From positions 16,740,001-16,804,000 of the forward strand of contig CP075493.1 of assembly GCA_021613535.1 (NCBI GenBank): 64,000 bases of DNA, written 5' to 3'. The notes beneath the pieces were generated by a model. That model searched no databases. It worked only from the letters and a program-made list of their open reading frames with translations, and had not been told where the DNA came from. The DNA is from Adineta vaga (lineage: Eukaryota; Rotifera). Positions 1-11,619 of this stretch are shown here, one piece after another (the first letter of the stretch is position 1; each line of letters opens with the position of its first letter). Made by a program: the position numbers and the translations under genes.

Positions 1-450
1 AGTCATTCCTGCATCAATATTGCCAAGAATTCGACAAAGAATAACAACAGTTTAAATATAAAAGACTGTTTGAGATGAATATCCAAATATCGTACGAAAA
101 TATAAATATTATAGTCTCATATAATAGTATTTTTCATAGTAATACGTCATTTTCGAAATGTATGTTTGTCAAAATTCTTTTAAATATTTGCGTGATGATA
201 GAACAAAAAGAACAAAACCAAGTAAATGGGATGCATACGATAGAAGATAAGCGATGGATAATAAATGTTTTTGTCATCTTGATAATTGTATCTACAAGAA
301 AATATCGATGTGATCATTATTGGTTGTAAACCATTAAATAAAATGATCGATTCTGTTATAAATAATTCTTTTTGATTATAAAATTGTTGTTTTAAAGTTT
401 CAATCAATGCATCATCTACCTTCATCCTTCGTGAATGACCACAAGCTGAA

Positions 451-509
451 AGTGTGGGTGGATATGGATTATCTGTTACTTATACCTTAATCCACACTCG
501 CACCCTACA
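451..509. repeat. TGTGGG hairpin, copy 1 (diverged)
   Basis: The left arm contains GTGTGGGTGG and the right arm TCCACACTCGCACCC. The loop contains, on the opposite strand, the TTAAGGTATA core seen in other copies, so this is a diverged, inverted member of the family. Confidence 0.6.
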
Positions 510-1245
510 ATTCATTTTGATTAATGAAAAAATTACTCGAGAGAGCTTTTACTTCTCGAATACGATGCTTTACATCGCTCATTTTATTAAAACCATTCAT
601 TCATTCAATCAATAAAAAATCAACTGTGCTTATGTATATTAGGGAGGTATTCATAGCTTCTGAAAGGAGCAATTTCAAAAAGCTTATATGGCTGTAAGAT
701 CTGTAGAAAATATTTGACTACACGACTGAAGACTGCAGAAGCTATAAAAGTATTTGAGACATTGAAGTGTGAAGCCCTAGTTTACTTATAGGCATATATA
801 CATTAATGTCTAGTGTATGTATGTGCCTATTGGATTTTAGTTCAACCTTTGAAACAGTGTACCCTTAACAAGAAAGAAAAGCCACGCAGTATGTACGAAT
901 TTACGCTGGTGTCATCAAAATGCCATGGTAGATGTATGAAGTCTATTAAACTGCTTCTTTTATTCAGTATGGAATAGATTAGCAGTGAGCATGTGAATGT
1001 ATGACATTTTCATCAGTTTCTTTGACGCTCCAAACACATCTTCATTTAAAGAAAAGAAAGTAATTTTGGAATTCAATCCAACATTTAAAACAACAGCGAG
1101 TAGTGATTTTTCATAAAAGATTTTAAAAGGATCCTGAAGTTTTTACATTTTGTATGAAATACTTCTCACTAACAATGTGACATATCTTTTCATGAGACTT
1201 CGCACTCACAGAAGGCACAATTTAGGCTGATTAATGAGAATTCAA

Positions 1246-1273
1246 TCGAGGGTCAAGCGAGTCAGCCTCGACG
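1246..1273. repeat. 28-bp inverted element, family 2, copy 1
   Basis: A 28-bp sequence with inverted ends (TCGAGGG and CCTCGA) around a core AAGCGAGTC. A reverse-complement copy of the same length, matching at 25 of 28 positions, lies at 34848-34875. Confidence 0.55.
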
Positions 1274-1558
1274 AACTTTATTTATAATACTTGTGGATGT
1301 TATTTTATTCTCATTTACCCTGAAGATGAAAGTGAGAACACAACTAAAGAGTGCAAAATAAAGAGTTTGACAGAATTGATTGACATCTATTTATATTTAT
1401 TCATTATCAACAGGAAGAATAAATCAAATCTGAAAGTCATTTATTTAAATAGAAATAAAATTATCTGTTTTCTACTCGACAATTAAAATATAGAATACAA
1501 TTCTTTATTTTAGTTATCATTATAAAAAAAACGTCCTATCAATTCAAAGTAAATAAAA

Positions 1559-1977
1559 ATGAATGAATCAATTTCTCTTGTTAATAATTTAAATAATATT
1601 GAAAATCAAATCCAATTATATAGTTATTCATTTATGTTTATTTCTTGTCTTATTGGTAATAAATTAAATATTCTTATATTTATCATTAAATCAAAAGATA
1701 ATCCATGTACAATTTATTTATTAGCATCACAAATATATGATATACTCATATTATAATTATTTCTTAAAACAAATATAATTTATTTTATTACAAATAAAAA
1801 TGGTACTAAATCTTGGAATTTATGGTGTAAATTAAATCCATATTTTGCAAATTATCTTTCATTAAATTCAATTGGTTTACTTTGTTTAGCTGCTATTGAT
1901 CGTTGTTATGTTATATCTCGTGAAGTTTACCGACGAAATTTACTTATATTTGTAGTAGTTTCTATATTTATTGTTTA
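1559..1977 (+). pseudogene. Rhodopsin-like GPCR fragment, broken
   Basis: An N-terminal GPCR piece. The first 65 residues cover the N-terminus, TM1 (around SCLIGNKLNILIFI) and the start of TM2, then a TAA interrupts at 1754-1756. The same frame continues through WCKLNPYF and a TM3 ending in LAAIDRCYV, the position of the class A (E/D)RY motif, to a TAG at 1975-1977. TM4-TM7 are missing. The layout matches the intact GPCR at 57430-58487, which has GNISCIGNLL in TM1 and SIDRIL at the same DRY position. The stop and the loss of the C-terminal half indicate a pseudogene; a peptide ligand receptor ancestry is only a guess. Confidence 0.75.
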
Positions 1978-2593
1978 GGTTCATCGATATTTCGTGCAAA
2001 TGTCAAAAGTATGTTCAATAATGTTCGAAATTTAATTCAAGGTACAACAGTATCTATAATATCTAATTAAACAATAAATTCTATAGACTTTTCTTTTCAT
2101 TACTTGATTGAACAGTTTTGTACGCGAGATATTATATTGTGTGTTTTTCGTCTGAATGTCCTATTTTCTATCAGAAAAAAATCGATTGCTCATGGCAAGG
2201 CCAAAGTTTTATTTGCACATTGTCAATCGCTCGTTTTTTTTTCAATGAATTTCAGTTCTTCATGTGAATAATAAAGAGACAGACAGAGAGAGAGAGAAAA
2301 ATGAAGGACGAATAAATTTAATGATTTTATAAGAGAAGAAAAAAACCCCTATAAATATGATTATTTAGATGTTGTTCAATAGTCATCATAGTAGTTACTT
2401 TTCTTTTGATTATAAGTTGTCAAATATACTCAAAGATAATATCTTAAAGTAAGTAACACGTATAAAATACTTTCAATAAGTAAAATATGTAAAGAATAGT
2501 AAATAGAAGAAAATATTTCTTCCCCTTGATTTCATTTTGTTTCTAAAATATAATATTGAATAGTGTCTGGTTTTAGTATTCAGATATTCTACA
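1978..2593. other. Intergenic, no gene seen
   Basis: AT-rich spacer with a short GA-rich simple repeat near 2277-2301. No domain, RNA gene or known repeat recognised. Confidence 0.5.
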
Positions 2594-3544
2594 ATGAGAC
2601 CATCAAATAAATACGATGTCAATGAATATCAAACTGAAATAGTTTCTGGTGCTTTCGATGTTATTCCAGAACAAGAAATTAGAGATGAACCAATAAGAAC
2701 AATAGCTTATGATCGAGAATATCACCATGAAGGTAAAGAAAGTGATCGAGAATATCAATATGAAGACAAAGAAAGTGATCGTCCGTATCAAATTCCACAA
2801 AGGTATGAACTTTATTTATTTATCAGAAGAGAAAAAATAGATTTTTTTTTTCCAAATTTAGAAAAAAATTTTCAAAATTCTTCACAAAACGATGTTTAAT
2901 TGGATTTGCCATTGGTTTAATAACTGGTATCATAATTTTAATTGCTGTTGTTGTTCCAGTTGCTGTTCTTACACGTTGTTCATTAGGTAAATAAAAATAA
3001 CTCATGAATACATATCTCAATGACATTTTTCTTTCTTTCTTTCTTTCTTTCTTTCTTTCATCAAGGTACAATCACTTCTACATCCAATTGGATCGGTAAA
3101 TTTCAAATGGATGATGCATGTGATAGAAGTGTATGCTGTTGTTTCACTAATGAAATTATTCTCTCTCAAAAAACGAGTAATCAATTACAAGTCTCAGGTA
3201 ATGTTGCTGGTATTTGTACAAATGTTCCATCAACTCTCATTTTGGCACAAACAATGCCCACCGGATTTCAAACATATATTTCATGGTATAGAGATACACT
3301 TCGTTTTCGATTAGGTCAAGATAGTTCTTATATATCAATTGTTAATATTGGACATGGAGCATGTAGTGCTAGTGGATTAAGAATATCGTATAATTCTGGT
3401 TATATGATATATATGAATGTATATTTAATTATCTTTATTTTAATAATTACAATTATCAATATGATATGAAACTAATTATATCAATGAACTTCTTTTTTTT
3501 CTCAGGGATTTTCTTGTAGTTTAGTATTTCTTTTTTTTTTGTGA
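2594..3544 (+). CDS. Small type II membrane protein with Cys-rich ectodomain
   Basis: Not a family I can name. I model four exons: 2594-2802, 2862-2986, 3066-3418 and 3506-3544. All junctions are GT-AG and the phases give one open frame of 241 aa. Residues 1-75 are charged and probably cytoplasmic, with a short near-repeat (DREYHHEGKES / DREYQYEDKES). A basic stretch and a hydrophobic helix at about 82-105 follow, then an ectodomain with a CCC cluster (RSVCCCFTN) and further cysteines. No signal peptide precedes the helix, hence type II topology. The second intron contains a (CTTT)n tract. If the last intron is not used, the protein ends at 3469 with a hydrophobic tail. The last exon ends in a T-run, so the exact C-terminus is uncertain. 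Confidence 0.7.
3027..3060. repeat. (CTTT)n microsatellite in an intron
   Basis: A run of about eight TTTC units directly before the exon 3 acceptor of the type II membrane protein gene. A similar tract lies near 31445-31485. Confidence 0.85.
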
Positions 3545-3645
3545 AACAAGTTTATTATAATTAGCTAAAATTTAAAAATTTTTGAATTGTATAAGATGTT
3601 TTGATTCATGTCGAAATAGAATCATAGTAATCTTTGTGATATAGA

Positions 3646-3715
3646 GGGCGTATGGTGTAATGGTAGCGCTCGAGTCTTCGGAACTCGGAATCCTGGTTCG
3701 ATTCCAGGTACGCTC
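3646..3715 (+). tRNA. tRNA-Arg (anticodon TCG)
   Basis: A full cloverleaf can be drawn. The acceptor stem GGGCGTA (3646-3652) pairs with TACGCTC (3709-3715), with one G-T pair. The D-stem is short. The anticodon stem CGAGT/ACTCG encloses the loop CTTCGGA, giving anticodon TCG at 3678-3680, which reads CGA (Arg). The T-arm is CCTGG-TTCGATT-CCAGG. There is no intron. A T-rich stretch follows directly, as expected for a Pol III terminator. CCA is not encoded, as is normal for animals. Confidence 0.93.
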
Positions 3716-3881
3716 ATTTTCTTATTGCTTTTATTAATTTCGATTTCATTAATCAATCTATTTACCATTGAAATTATTGATCAATTTCAAATCAATATAA
3801 GTTAATATTAAATATTTATTCCTAACATAACAATAAAAAAGTACAGTTCGTAAAAAATAAATTTGCTTGTTAAAAAATCGA

Positions 3882-6433
3882 TCATACAACATTATTTTTA
3901 CATGTAATAGAAGTTCTATTGAATCTCAATATCAATCCAGGATTGACAGAACCATACAAATTGCCTAATCTGTCAAGTATAATTTTGCCAGTAGTTATAT
4001 TTTCTATTATAATAGAATTATTAAATTGATATTTATTCATAGCTATACCATTAAATTTACCATCAGATGACCATATAGTTATTTTATCTTTTTCACCTAC
4101 GATAATATAACCAGTTTTATCAAGAGCTATTGTGAACGCATTGATATCTATTGACTTTACACTTGAAAATATTTCGTTAGGTGTTCCGTCAATAAAAGTT
4201 ATTCCTCGTTCTAATCCGTTAATATATTTCAAAATACGCGGAAAACCAACATCTACTAAATATATTATATTATTGACTTCATCTACTGTGAAATCGTTCG
4301 GAATTGCGTATGGATAACGAATTGAGTCAGTTTTATTTCCATTTGCCGCTACAATTGCAGAAGAGCTGTTAACTGTCCATTTGCGTATTATATGTGATAC
4401 CATATCCAACATGAATATGTCACCTGGTGAATTGACGTATAGTCTAGTACAACTGGATGAATGAAGACTCATTCCAAGTTCATTAGTCATATTCTTGATT
4501 ACATTTATTGGTATCGGATTTTCATTTGTTATTTTGAAAACTCCCAATTCTCCTTTGAATTCATTGCAAAAATATAACGATTGGGACGGTGAATGAAAGA
4601 ATAATGGACTGTAGGTATCAAATTGTTGAGAATATAATCTTTTAATTAGTGTTCCTTGATATGACCATTTATCCAAACTTTGATACATTTGATTAACAAC
4701 GTACATATTTAGATCATCATCAACAGCAAAGTTAATAAGAGGATGATCACTGGTTATTACATGGCCTCTATAATCCCATCCAACAGGAACACAATCTATC
4801 GCTATTCATTTGAAAAATACGATAATTTGTCTTAAAGTAAGATAGACACATACGTGTTGATATTGTTGTCGAAATCGTGTTTATTAAATTCGTTATTGGT
4901 TGTATTGACGTTTTTCTTAGTGCTATAATAGTATTAAAGTAAAACAAATTTCTTTATCTTTTTATCTATCATACTAAGATAACAGTTTTCTCAAAGATTA
5001 ATAAAATCAAAATGTACATTACCTATTGTTGTTGTGATAAAGTTTGTACAATTATCATGATCAATACAATTGTATGAACTTCGATTTTGATCTTTCAATT
5101 TAAAATTGATACCCAAAATAACACCTGAGGCTACTATCATCATGAAAACGATGGTAACAAATACTTTAATCATATATTTCTTCTGACAATATTGATTTAT
5201 AAAAGATATTTCAATGTTAATCTGTTCGGAATTATCTACAGCATCTTCATCTGTTGCACTAATTATAATTTTTGATAATTGATTTTCTTTATCATCTATA
5301 ATATCATTAATTCTAAATATAGAACAAAGACTAAATAAAACTTCTTGTTCACTTTGCATATCTGAAAATTGTGAAATATCAGCAAAAATAACATTTTTCA
5401 AATTATAATTAGTTTGAATTTCAAATAAAATTGATTTATTTGGACTTGTCATCGAGCCAGCAAAGTCTATTGCAACTTGTTTATCTTTTGTAGTAGATAA
5501 AAAGCCATTAAATGATATTAAAGTACCAATATTTCTTTTGATTTTTTCAAATTGATTCTCCGTCATATTTCCATGTCCACGAAATACTGTTAATGGTAAA
5601 TCTAATTGATTTTGTTTATGTAATTGTTCGAGTTGTGCACATAAGTCTCGAATAAAAGGTCGAAAAATATTAATTTGATCCATATCCAATGATCTTAATG
5701 CTTTATTTACTAATCGATAAAGAAAACTATCTCTCGTATACCATCGAATTGCTGTTTCAGGTGTATAATTATATTTAAATTCTTCAATTTTTCTTCTCTG
5801 TGCATTATTTTTTCGATATTGTTTTTCACATTCATCTAACATCTTTTCTCGACTATTTGAAGTCCATGGATAAGATTTTAAATTTTCAATATTTTGTTTA
5901 TATGCATTAAATTCTTCAGAATCATATTTTAAACTAAATAGAGGATTTAAATCTCGATCCATAATAAAAAATATTTTCGATGGATGTAATTCTTCTTCAA
6001 TTGCTTCTTTTAATGATTGATTATCAGTACAAATATCAATTATTTTTCGACATTGTTTAAGTAAATATTTATAATTCGTTGAATCTTTACAAAATATAAA
6101 TATCGAGCAAATTTCTCTTAATAATGATGATAATTTCGGAAGGAGATTTTCTGCAAAACATCCTGACATAATAATAACAAGTCTTGTCTTTTCAGCCATA
6201 CTTTGAATTTCTTCAAGAAATAACTCGGAATTGTTGTACAATAAATAATTCGTATTTTCTATACTTTTAAACATATCAATTGTGAGTCGAGTATCAAGTA
6301 ATGTTAAATTCAATGCTTCTTCATCTAACCATATGAAAGTATAGTTCATAATATCATTGTGATAAGTAGTTATAGCTGTTGTATCGTCGTCGTCATCTTG
6401 TAGTGGATAGTATTCATAATTATTATTCTTCAT
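3882..6433 (-). CDS. ADP-ribosyltransferase-TM-NHL membrane protein
   Basis: Three exons on the minus strand (6433-5023, 4922-4854, 4801-3882) join in frame to 799 aa. Residues about 30-135 form a rotifer-type alpha/beta domain (FIWLDEE, LVIIMSGCF, SIFIFCKD). The ART domain follows at about 215-400, with R285 in TVFRGHG, S313 in GFLSTTKD and the E-x-E pair E362/E364 in SEQEVLF, the three parts of an arginine-type R-S-E active site. A hydrophobic helix lies at about 421-445. A small Thr/Ser-rich exon then links to NHL-like propeller repeats (about 500-799, for example NIIYLVDVGFPRI and GYIIVGEKDKI). There is no signal peptide, so the ART is probably cytosolic and the propeller extracellular. 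The small exon and its phases tie together two pieces that could be mistaken for separate genes. A transcript would settle the joins. Confidence 0.8.
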
Positions 6434-6779
6434 CTTACAAATAGGATCTTTTGGATGATTAAGTTTTAATAATAACTAGAATTTTTACTCAAACAAAATC
6501 TAATTTATCTCATGTTTTTGTTGAAAAAAAAAATAAAGTATCCTATGCTTGTAAAATAGTCTCACATTTATGAAAGACGAAAGGAACATGATAGTGCACC
6601 ATTGCAATGTGCCTACATTACAATTTTTCGTTAATGAGTTAACACGTTTCGATATCGACAAAATCGAATATGACGAAGAAAAATATATATTAATATTGTT
6701 TTTCATCCGTAGAAAAAGAAAACGTTGTGCATAGCTACGACACAGAATGAGTCTGCAATGAAATCGTTAAAAAGAAATT
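6434..6779. other. Spacer between two ART genes
   Basis: About 345 bp between the ART-NHL gene and the upstream fusion gene, which is transcribed in the same direction. It must contain the 5' region of the former and the 3' end of the latter; no specific motif stands out. Confidence 0.5.
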
Positions 6780-9461
6780 TTATTCAAATCCAACAAAATG
6801 ATCTAAACTATCTTTATCATCTGCTACAAAAACATTTTTACTTTCATATTTCGTTAAATTATTTTCCACTTTTTCAAGTCCATATTTTTTTTGATAAGTA
6901 AATATTAGACAATCATTTTGAAAACCTAATTGTCGTACTTGTTTAATAAGTTGTATACCTGCTAATTCTGGAGATAATTCATTATCACGTCTCATATCTG
7001 TTACAATACGAAATGTTGAACGATTTTTTAAACGTTGTCCAAATGACGATCGAAGAAATGAAAGTGCATTTTTACTAGACGATTTCGGTATAAAATGAAC
7101 ATTGAAATTTAATGAACGAGTTGATGCACGTTCCATATGTGATTTATTTTCCCATTCCGAATCAAATATATGATCATCAATCCATAAAATTGATCGTTCA
7201 CAAAAGCCAAGTTCAACTTGTCGTAAATAAATCATATGTTGATTTTCATCATTGATTTTATGATCTAATACAAGAAATATTGAATGAGGTAAAAATAAAA
7301 TTTCATCTTCTTCGGGAAATATTGAAAATTGTTTTATACAACGACCAGTTAATGAATAAATAATAAAATATGTATTACGATTAGAAAAATATTTCCATGG
7401 TTCATAACCTTTTCTTGATGAACTAAATTGAAGCCATGTTATTAATGAACCTATTTTATAAAATTTTAATGCAGCATCTGTTAAATTTATAGATCGTGTA
7501 GATACTCCCCAATAATATGGAATATTAGCTAAACCTTTAGCTAAATAATAAAGAATAATAATAGCTTCTTTCCAATTTTTTCCATTAAAATTTTGAAATA
7601 TTTCTCCATTACTTGTTCGTGCAACAAGACTTGCACTACGTTTAATAGTTTCATTTGATTTTGAACCAGTATAAAATGCAATAGCAAATGCAACAGCTCG
7701 TGCATCATCTTCGGATAAATTTTTTTTTATAAAAAAATCGAAATTTTTCTCACTACTTTGTTTATGAATATCAATATCGTCATTTTGTTCATATTTTCTA
7801 CAAGCAATTAATAATTTTTCATACGAATAATTTTCTTCTTCAATCATTTTCGTAAATGATGAATTCAAATGATCTTCATAAACTAAATCATTACGTCGAA
7901 TTTGTAACCATTCTTGTCCACGTTTTTTTATTGAAATTTGTTCTAAAATATTTTCACTTTCTTCTTTTTCAATTGAACAATTCATTTCAGAAGATAATAA
8001 TTGATCTGTTGGTATACCAAGAATTTCCATAAAAACTTGATGTTTTTTTCGATTTTTATCTTCAGAAGATGAAGTTGGAGGATTATTTTCGATCTAAAAG
8101 ATTTTTTTTAGAATTTCGTAATATTTAATTTACAGAAACTTACTGTTGTAAAATTCTCGTTGGAGATTTTCTCTTCAGATTCAACAATTCTATGTGATAG
8201 AGTTTCTTTCAATGCTTGAAATTTCTCATTTAATTCATCAATACATATGAGAAATGATTGTTGTGGACGAATAATTCGACGATCTTCAACATATTCAAAT
8301 GCTTTCTTTAAAATAATAAATTATAAAAATTAATGAAAATAACAAATTTTGTACCTGTGAATCCAATCGCATATGAAATGAAATAAATGCTATAGCTATA
8401 GCTGCCGATCGACTAATACCATTATCGGAATAAATAAGTACAGGATATTTTCGATTATAAGCAATAGCTAAAAGAAAAACAACAAGAGTCTATTTTTCCT
8501 ACGAAATCAACAAAATTGAATGAACATTTACCAATGAAACTGACAGCATCATGAAAAAGTTCATTAACATTAGATATATTGGGTTTATCATCAATTGGAA
8601 CTTGATAATATTCAAGTATATTCGTTTCTTGTACTCTATATAAAAAAAAAGTAATATTCATATTCAATTAATGAATAACAAACAAATAATCATTATGTTT
8701 GGTACAATTGATATAAGCACGAATTTTTAAATCTTTGATTATTTTTGAATTTAAAGCATGTTCACGTCGACCTAAATAGATTAATTGTGGACAAATTTCA
8801 TTTGGATATGTTTCAATCAATTCCAATTCCTATTCAATAAAATTTCATTCTATTTTAGATAACAAAATTTCATTTACTTTTGGTGAATAAAATATCTGTT
8901 GTGTTCGTAAAAATGGATAAGATTTCGAAAATAATTCATAACCACCATTAATAATTTTTATTGTTGTCAAACCACCAGCATATTTACTGAGAAGATGAGT
9001 ACAAGTATAAATATCATCTAGATAAATGATAATACATTTTTTCATTAATTGAATAATATAAATAATACCTTGCTCAGATAAAGGTAATGTATTCGATCGA
9101 TTATCATAAAGAATAATATGTTCACGTGTTTCTAAATTTACATTGTATGAAAATTGAAATTCGCCATTTTGATTCTTTAATAAAGAAATAAAATTTTAAA
9201 GATATAAATATTTCAAATGAATTTTACTCGTTTAATATGTTCGGCAGTAATTATATGACTTTCATTGTAATCTTTTTCAGATCGACAATCTATTAAATAT
9301 CATAGATATTTAAATATATTTAAAAAAAAATATATATATATATATTAACCAAGCAAATAGAGATAATTTCGATCACTGATACGTGCTAATCCATTGATTT
9401 CAGCATTGAGTAAATTATATAAATCATTACAATTGATTAATTCAAATAATGGTGGAAACAT
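6780..9461 (-). CDS. Rhodanese / DSP pseudophosphatase / ART / receiver-like fusion
   Basis: Nine minus-strand exons (9461-9350, 9289-9228, 9174-9069, 9017-8878, 8829-8684, 8635-8532, 8467-8355, 8305-8144, 8093-6780) give one 752-aa frame with consistent phases. Residues 1-135 are rhodanese-like, with DCRSEKDY at 38-45 and an ILYDNRS loop where a rhodanese would carry Cys. Residues about 145-275 are a dual-specificity phosphatase fold, but the P-loop reads IYSDNGISRS: S237 replaces the catalytic Cys while R243 remains, as in the vertebrate pseudophosphatase STYXL1, which also pairs rhodanese with DSP. Residues about 390-600 are ART-like: YYWGVS has Trp at 510 where paralogues have Arg, FSSS is present, and the EEDEILFLP E-x-E is intact. 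Residues 617-752 resemble a receiver domain: ILWIDD (D621/D622), VTDM (D681), IFTYQKK (T714, K717). The role is probably regulatory or binding. The ATG at 8030 could start a shorter ART-receiver protein, but the frame is open upstream. Confidence 0.8.
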
Positions 9462-9947
9462 TTTCGTTTTTATGATTCAAATGATATTTGACAATGAACA
9501 GAATTTCATTAATCATTCTGTTGCTAATAGCAATTATCGTTATCATCAAATTCTTAATATTCGTATTTTTTTCATATAAATAATATTTTCATGAAATTAT
9601 AGTCAATATAATTATATATTGTAATTATTTATTCAATTTAATTAAACGATAGATGGCGTAAGGTGTCATAGTAGATCTATCGATTCAAATTATATAAACA
9701 AGATGAATCAAGTTGATTTCGAGTGACAAAAGAATTTATTTCGATTCCTTTTTCCAAAAATGAGTTTATTTTAATTGTTTATTTTTCTGATTTGATGATC
9801 TTTTGTCCTGATCTTCAGCTAATTTTATTTGAGTTTCAATTTGTTGTTGTTCTTCATCATTGTCTTCCGATTCATGAATATGAACTGAATGAGAATCGAC
9901 TGTAGCTGGATCGAACGTGCAATTCGAAAGAGTTCTATTCAGAAAAC
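9462..9947. other. Intergenic, upstream of the fusion gene
   Basis: Presumably includes the promoter of the minus-strand fusion gene. Short ORFs are present on both strands but none has a recognisable domain. Confidence 0.5.
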
Positions 9948-10130
9948 TTAGAGATATCTTAGTTTGGAAATGAACCATTCATCATATTTGCTCATCGTTG
10001 CAGTATTGAAAACGCCCTTCCCTTTGAATAATAAAACGGGACCAACACGTTGAGCTTCACATGACACTGTGGTAATAACTGTACAAAATCTCTGAATGAA
10101 GAAACAAAATAAAATAGCAAATAGAATCAT
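9948..10130 (-). pseudogene. DDE-type transposase fragment (probable)
   Basis: A 60-aa minus-strand frame whose second half reads QRVGPVLLFKGKG then FNTATMSKYDEWF. This resembles the core of DDE-superfamily endonucleases (pogo/Jerky type), in which a PV-L-F-KGKG strand precedes a catalytic segment. Here the two parts are almost adjacent, suggesting an internal deletion, and the frame closes soon after. A neighbouring minus-strand stretch at 10366-10490 repeats the pattern AQKRGPV and ends in a good GT donor, but I cannot join the two. The assignment is by motif resemblance only. Confidence 0.4.
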
Positions 10131-11107
10131 TCTTTGTGTAGTTCTTCCTAAAAATAGCTGACCTATATACCAGTAGCTTCTAAAATTTAACGAAGACTTG
10201 CGCTTAAATTCAATGGTTCTTATTAAGGAATATGTAGATCTGATAACGCAAACTTTAACTGTCAGATCAACATCTTATAGATCTACGAAAGTCCCCACGA
10301 AAATGATACACAATAGCTCATGACTAGTAAATAAGTTAAATTTTTTGTGTGTTTTAGAGAAAGATAAATACTTACTTTGTTACTCAAACATCCTTCTACT
10401 GCATCACAACTGTTGATATCATTGATTGAAGGTTTTGCTTGATCACCGAATAATGTAAGCGGAGTAAAGGCCCTCACAGGACCACGTTTTTGAGCTCAAC
10501 AGATTGCTCGTCGAAAAAAAGTATAAAATGAAGTTGCTTTTTTATGAACTTCGTCGAGTGGAATCTTCTGCTGTCGCTTTGGACGTTGAAGAGAGAGAGA
10601 GAGAGTCGATGATGGACGAGAAAACGGCAATCAAGGTCCACGTACGTTAATTTTTTACTTGGAAAAAAGAAAATTAGAGTTTGTGTTACTTTTTATATTT
10701 AATAAAAATAGATTACTCACCTTGCTCACGCTTTTTATTGATGGTTGGTGCTGACGAAGACGGGTACTACTTCCCTTTAGACACAGTGCAGAACAGAAGG
10801 AAAATATATTCGATAGACATTCAACCAACCAACCAAATGAACAGAACGGAAGAAGAGAGATAATTTAATATAGACGGATACTATAGACACAAATGTCAAA
10901 TGTAAAAATCGAAAATCCAGAAAGGTCAGCTTTGTGAATTTTATTATCAGTATGTTCATATATTTTCACAAAAACATATCCTTATTACGTATAGAAAGCA
11001 AACATACAGATGTAATTAAATTATGGAAAATAACTTTAAATTTTTTATGCTTTATAGTCAATTAACACGTGTTCTTTTTGCACAACTTTTTTCATTGGAT
11101 TGAATAA
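10131..11107. other. Intergenic with possible exon remnant
   Basis: No complete gene. A minus-strand open stretch at 10366-10490 (containing SINDINSCDAVEGCLSNK) ends at a GTAAGT donor and may be an exon remnant. A short (GA)n tract lies near 10592-10604. Confidence 0.4.
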
Positions 11108-11114
11108 ATTTGAA

Positions 11115-11351
11115 TTAGTCTGGTTTTGATAAAAAGTAATCATAAACTTCTGCATATGATAAGAATGAATTGAAATGAATTTTAAATTTAGATGCTACTA
11201 GTCTTGTTGACATACAGTTTTGTTTATCATAGAATAAATGCGTTTTTGCCGAGAAAATACTATTAACAAATACATTACTACATGGGTTCGAGAATAATAA
11301 ACAACTTAATTTATGTAAATTAGGTGAAGGTATTGATTTGATATATAGCAA
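11115..11351 (-). pseudogene. hAT transposase C-terminal fragment
   Basis: A 78-aa frame resembling the hAT dimerisation region: LHKLSCLLFSNPCSNVFVNS, then IFSAKTHLFYDKQNCMS and LVASKFKIHFNS. hAT C-termini typically show a leucine-rich lead, a CSNA.VER-FS-like motif and an (R)N-MS step in this order; here the VER is changed to VNS. The N-terminal DDE domain is absent and no terminal repeats were found. It is a decayed remnant. Confidence 0.55.
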
Positions 11352-11619
11352 GATCGCTCAAAGTTGACAAGAAGAAACAACTAAATTGAACTTTTAGGAA
11401 AACCAATAGGAGAAAATAGTAAACCTCTATGAACTCATTCGCTACTTCTTAGAATCCTAAAACAAGTGAAATATAACTGGAAAAAAAGTGCTATAGATCC
11501 GAAAAACTTCTGAAGATTCGGATTCTTTCCTGATTTGTCGGAACGTCTGGCTACTTTGACTATAGATGACATCCATGTACATAATTTATCAAAACAAATA
11601 ATTTACCAAATCGAATAAA

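Larger units (their letters stand above)
1..1558. other. Gene-free stretch
   Basis: AT-rich DNA without a convincing coding region; the short ORFs on both strands between 75 and 425 have no recognisable domain or splice structure. It holds one TGTGGG-type hairpin near 451-509 and a separate 28-bp inverted element at 1246-1273, listed separately. Confidence 0.6.

Noticed and set aside
2823-3071. A basic Lys/Arg/Glu-rich minus-strand ORF
   Set aside because: It is produced by the (CTTT)n intronic microsatellite; 31325-31507 is the same artefact.
8030-8093. Treating the ART-receiver part as an independent gene starting at the ATG at 8030
   Set aside because: The frame is open upstream to a good acceptor and exon phases match the phosphatase exons, so a single fused gene is the simpler model, although an internal start cannot be excluded.
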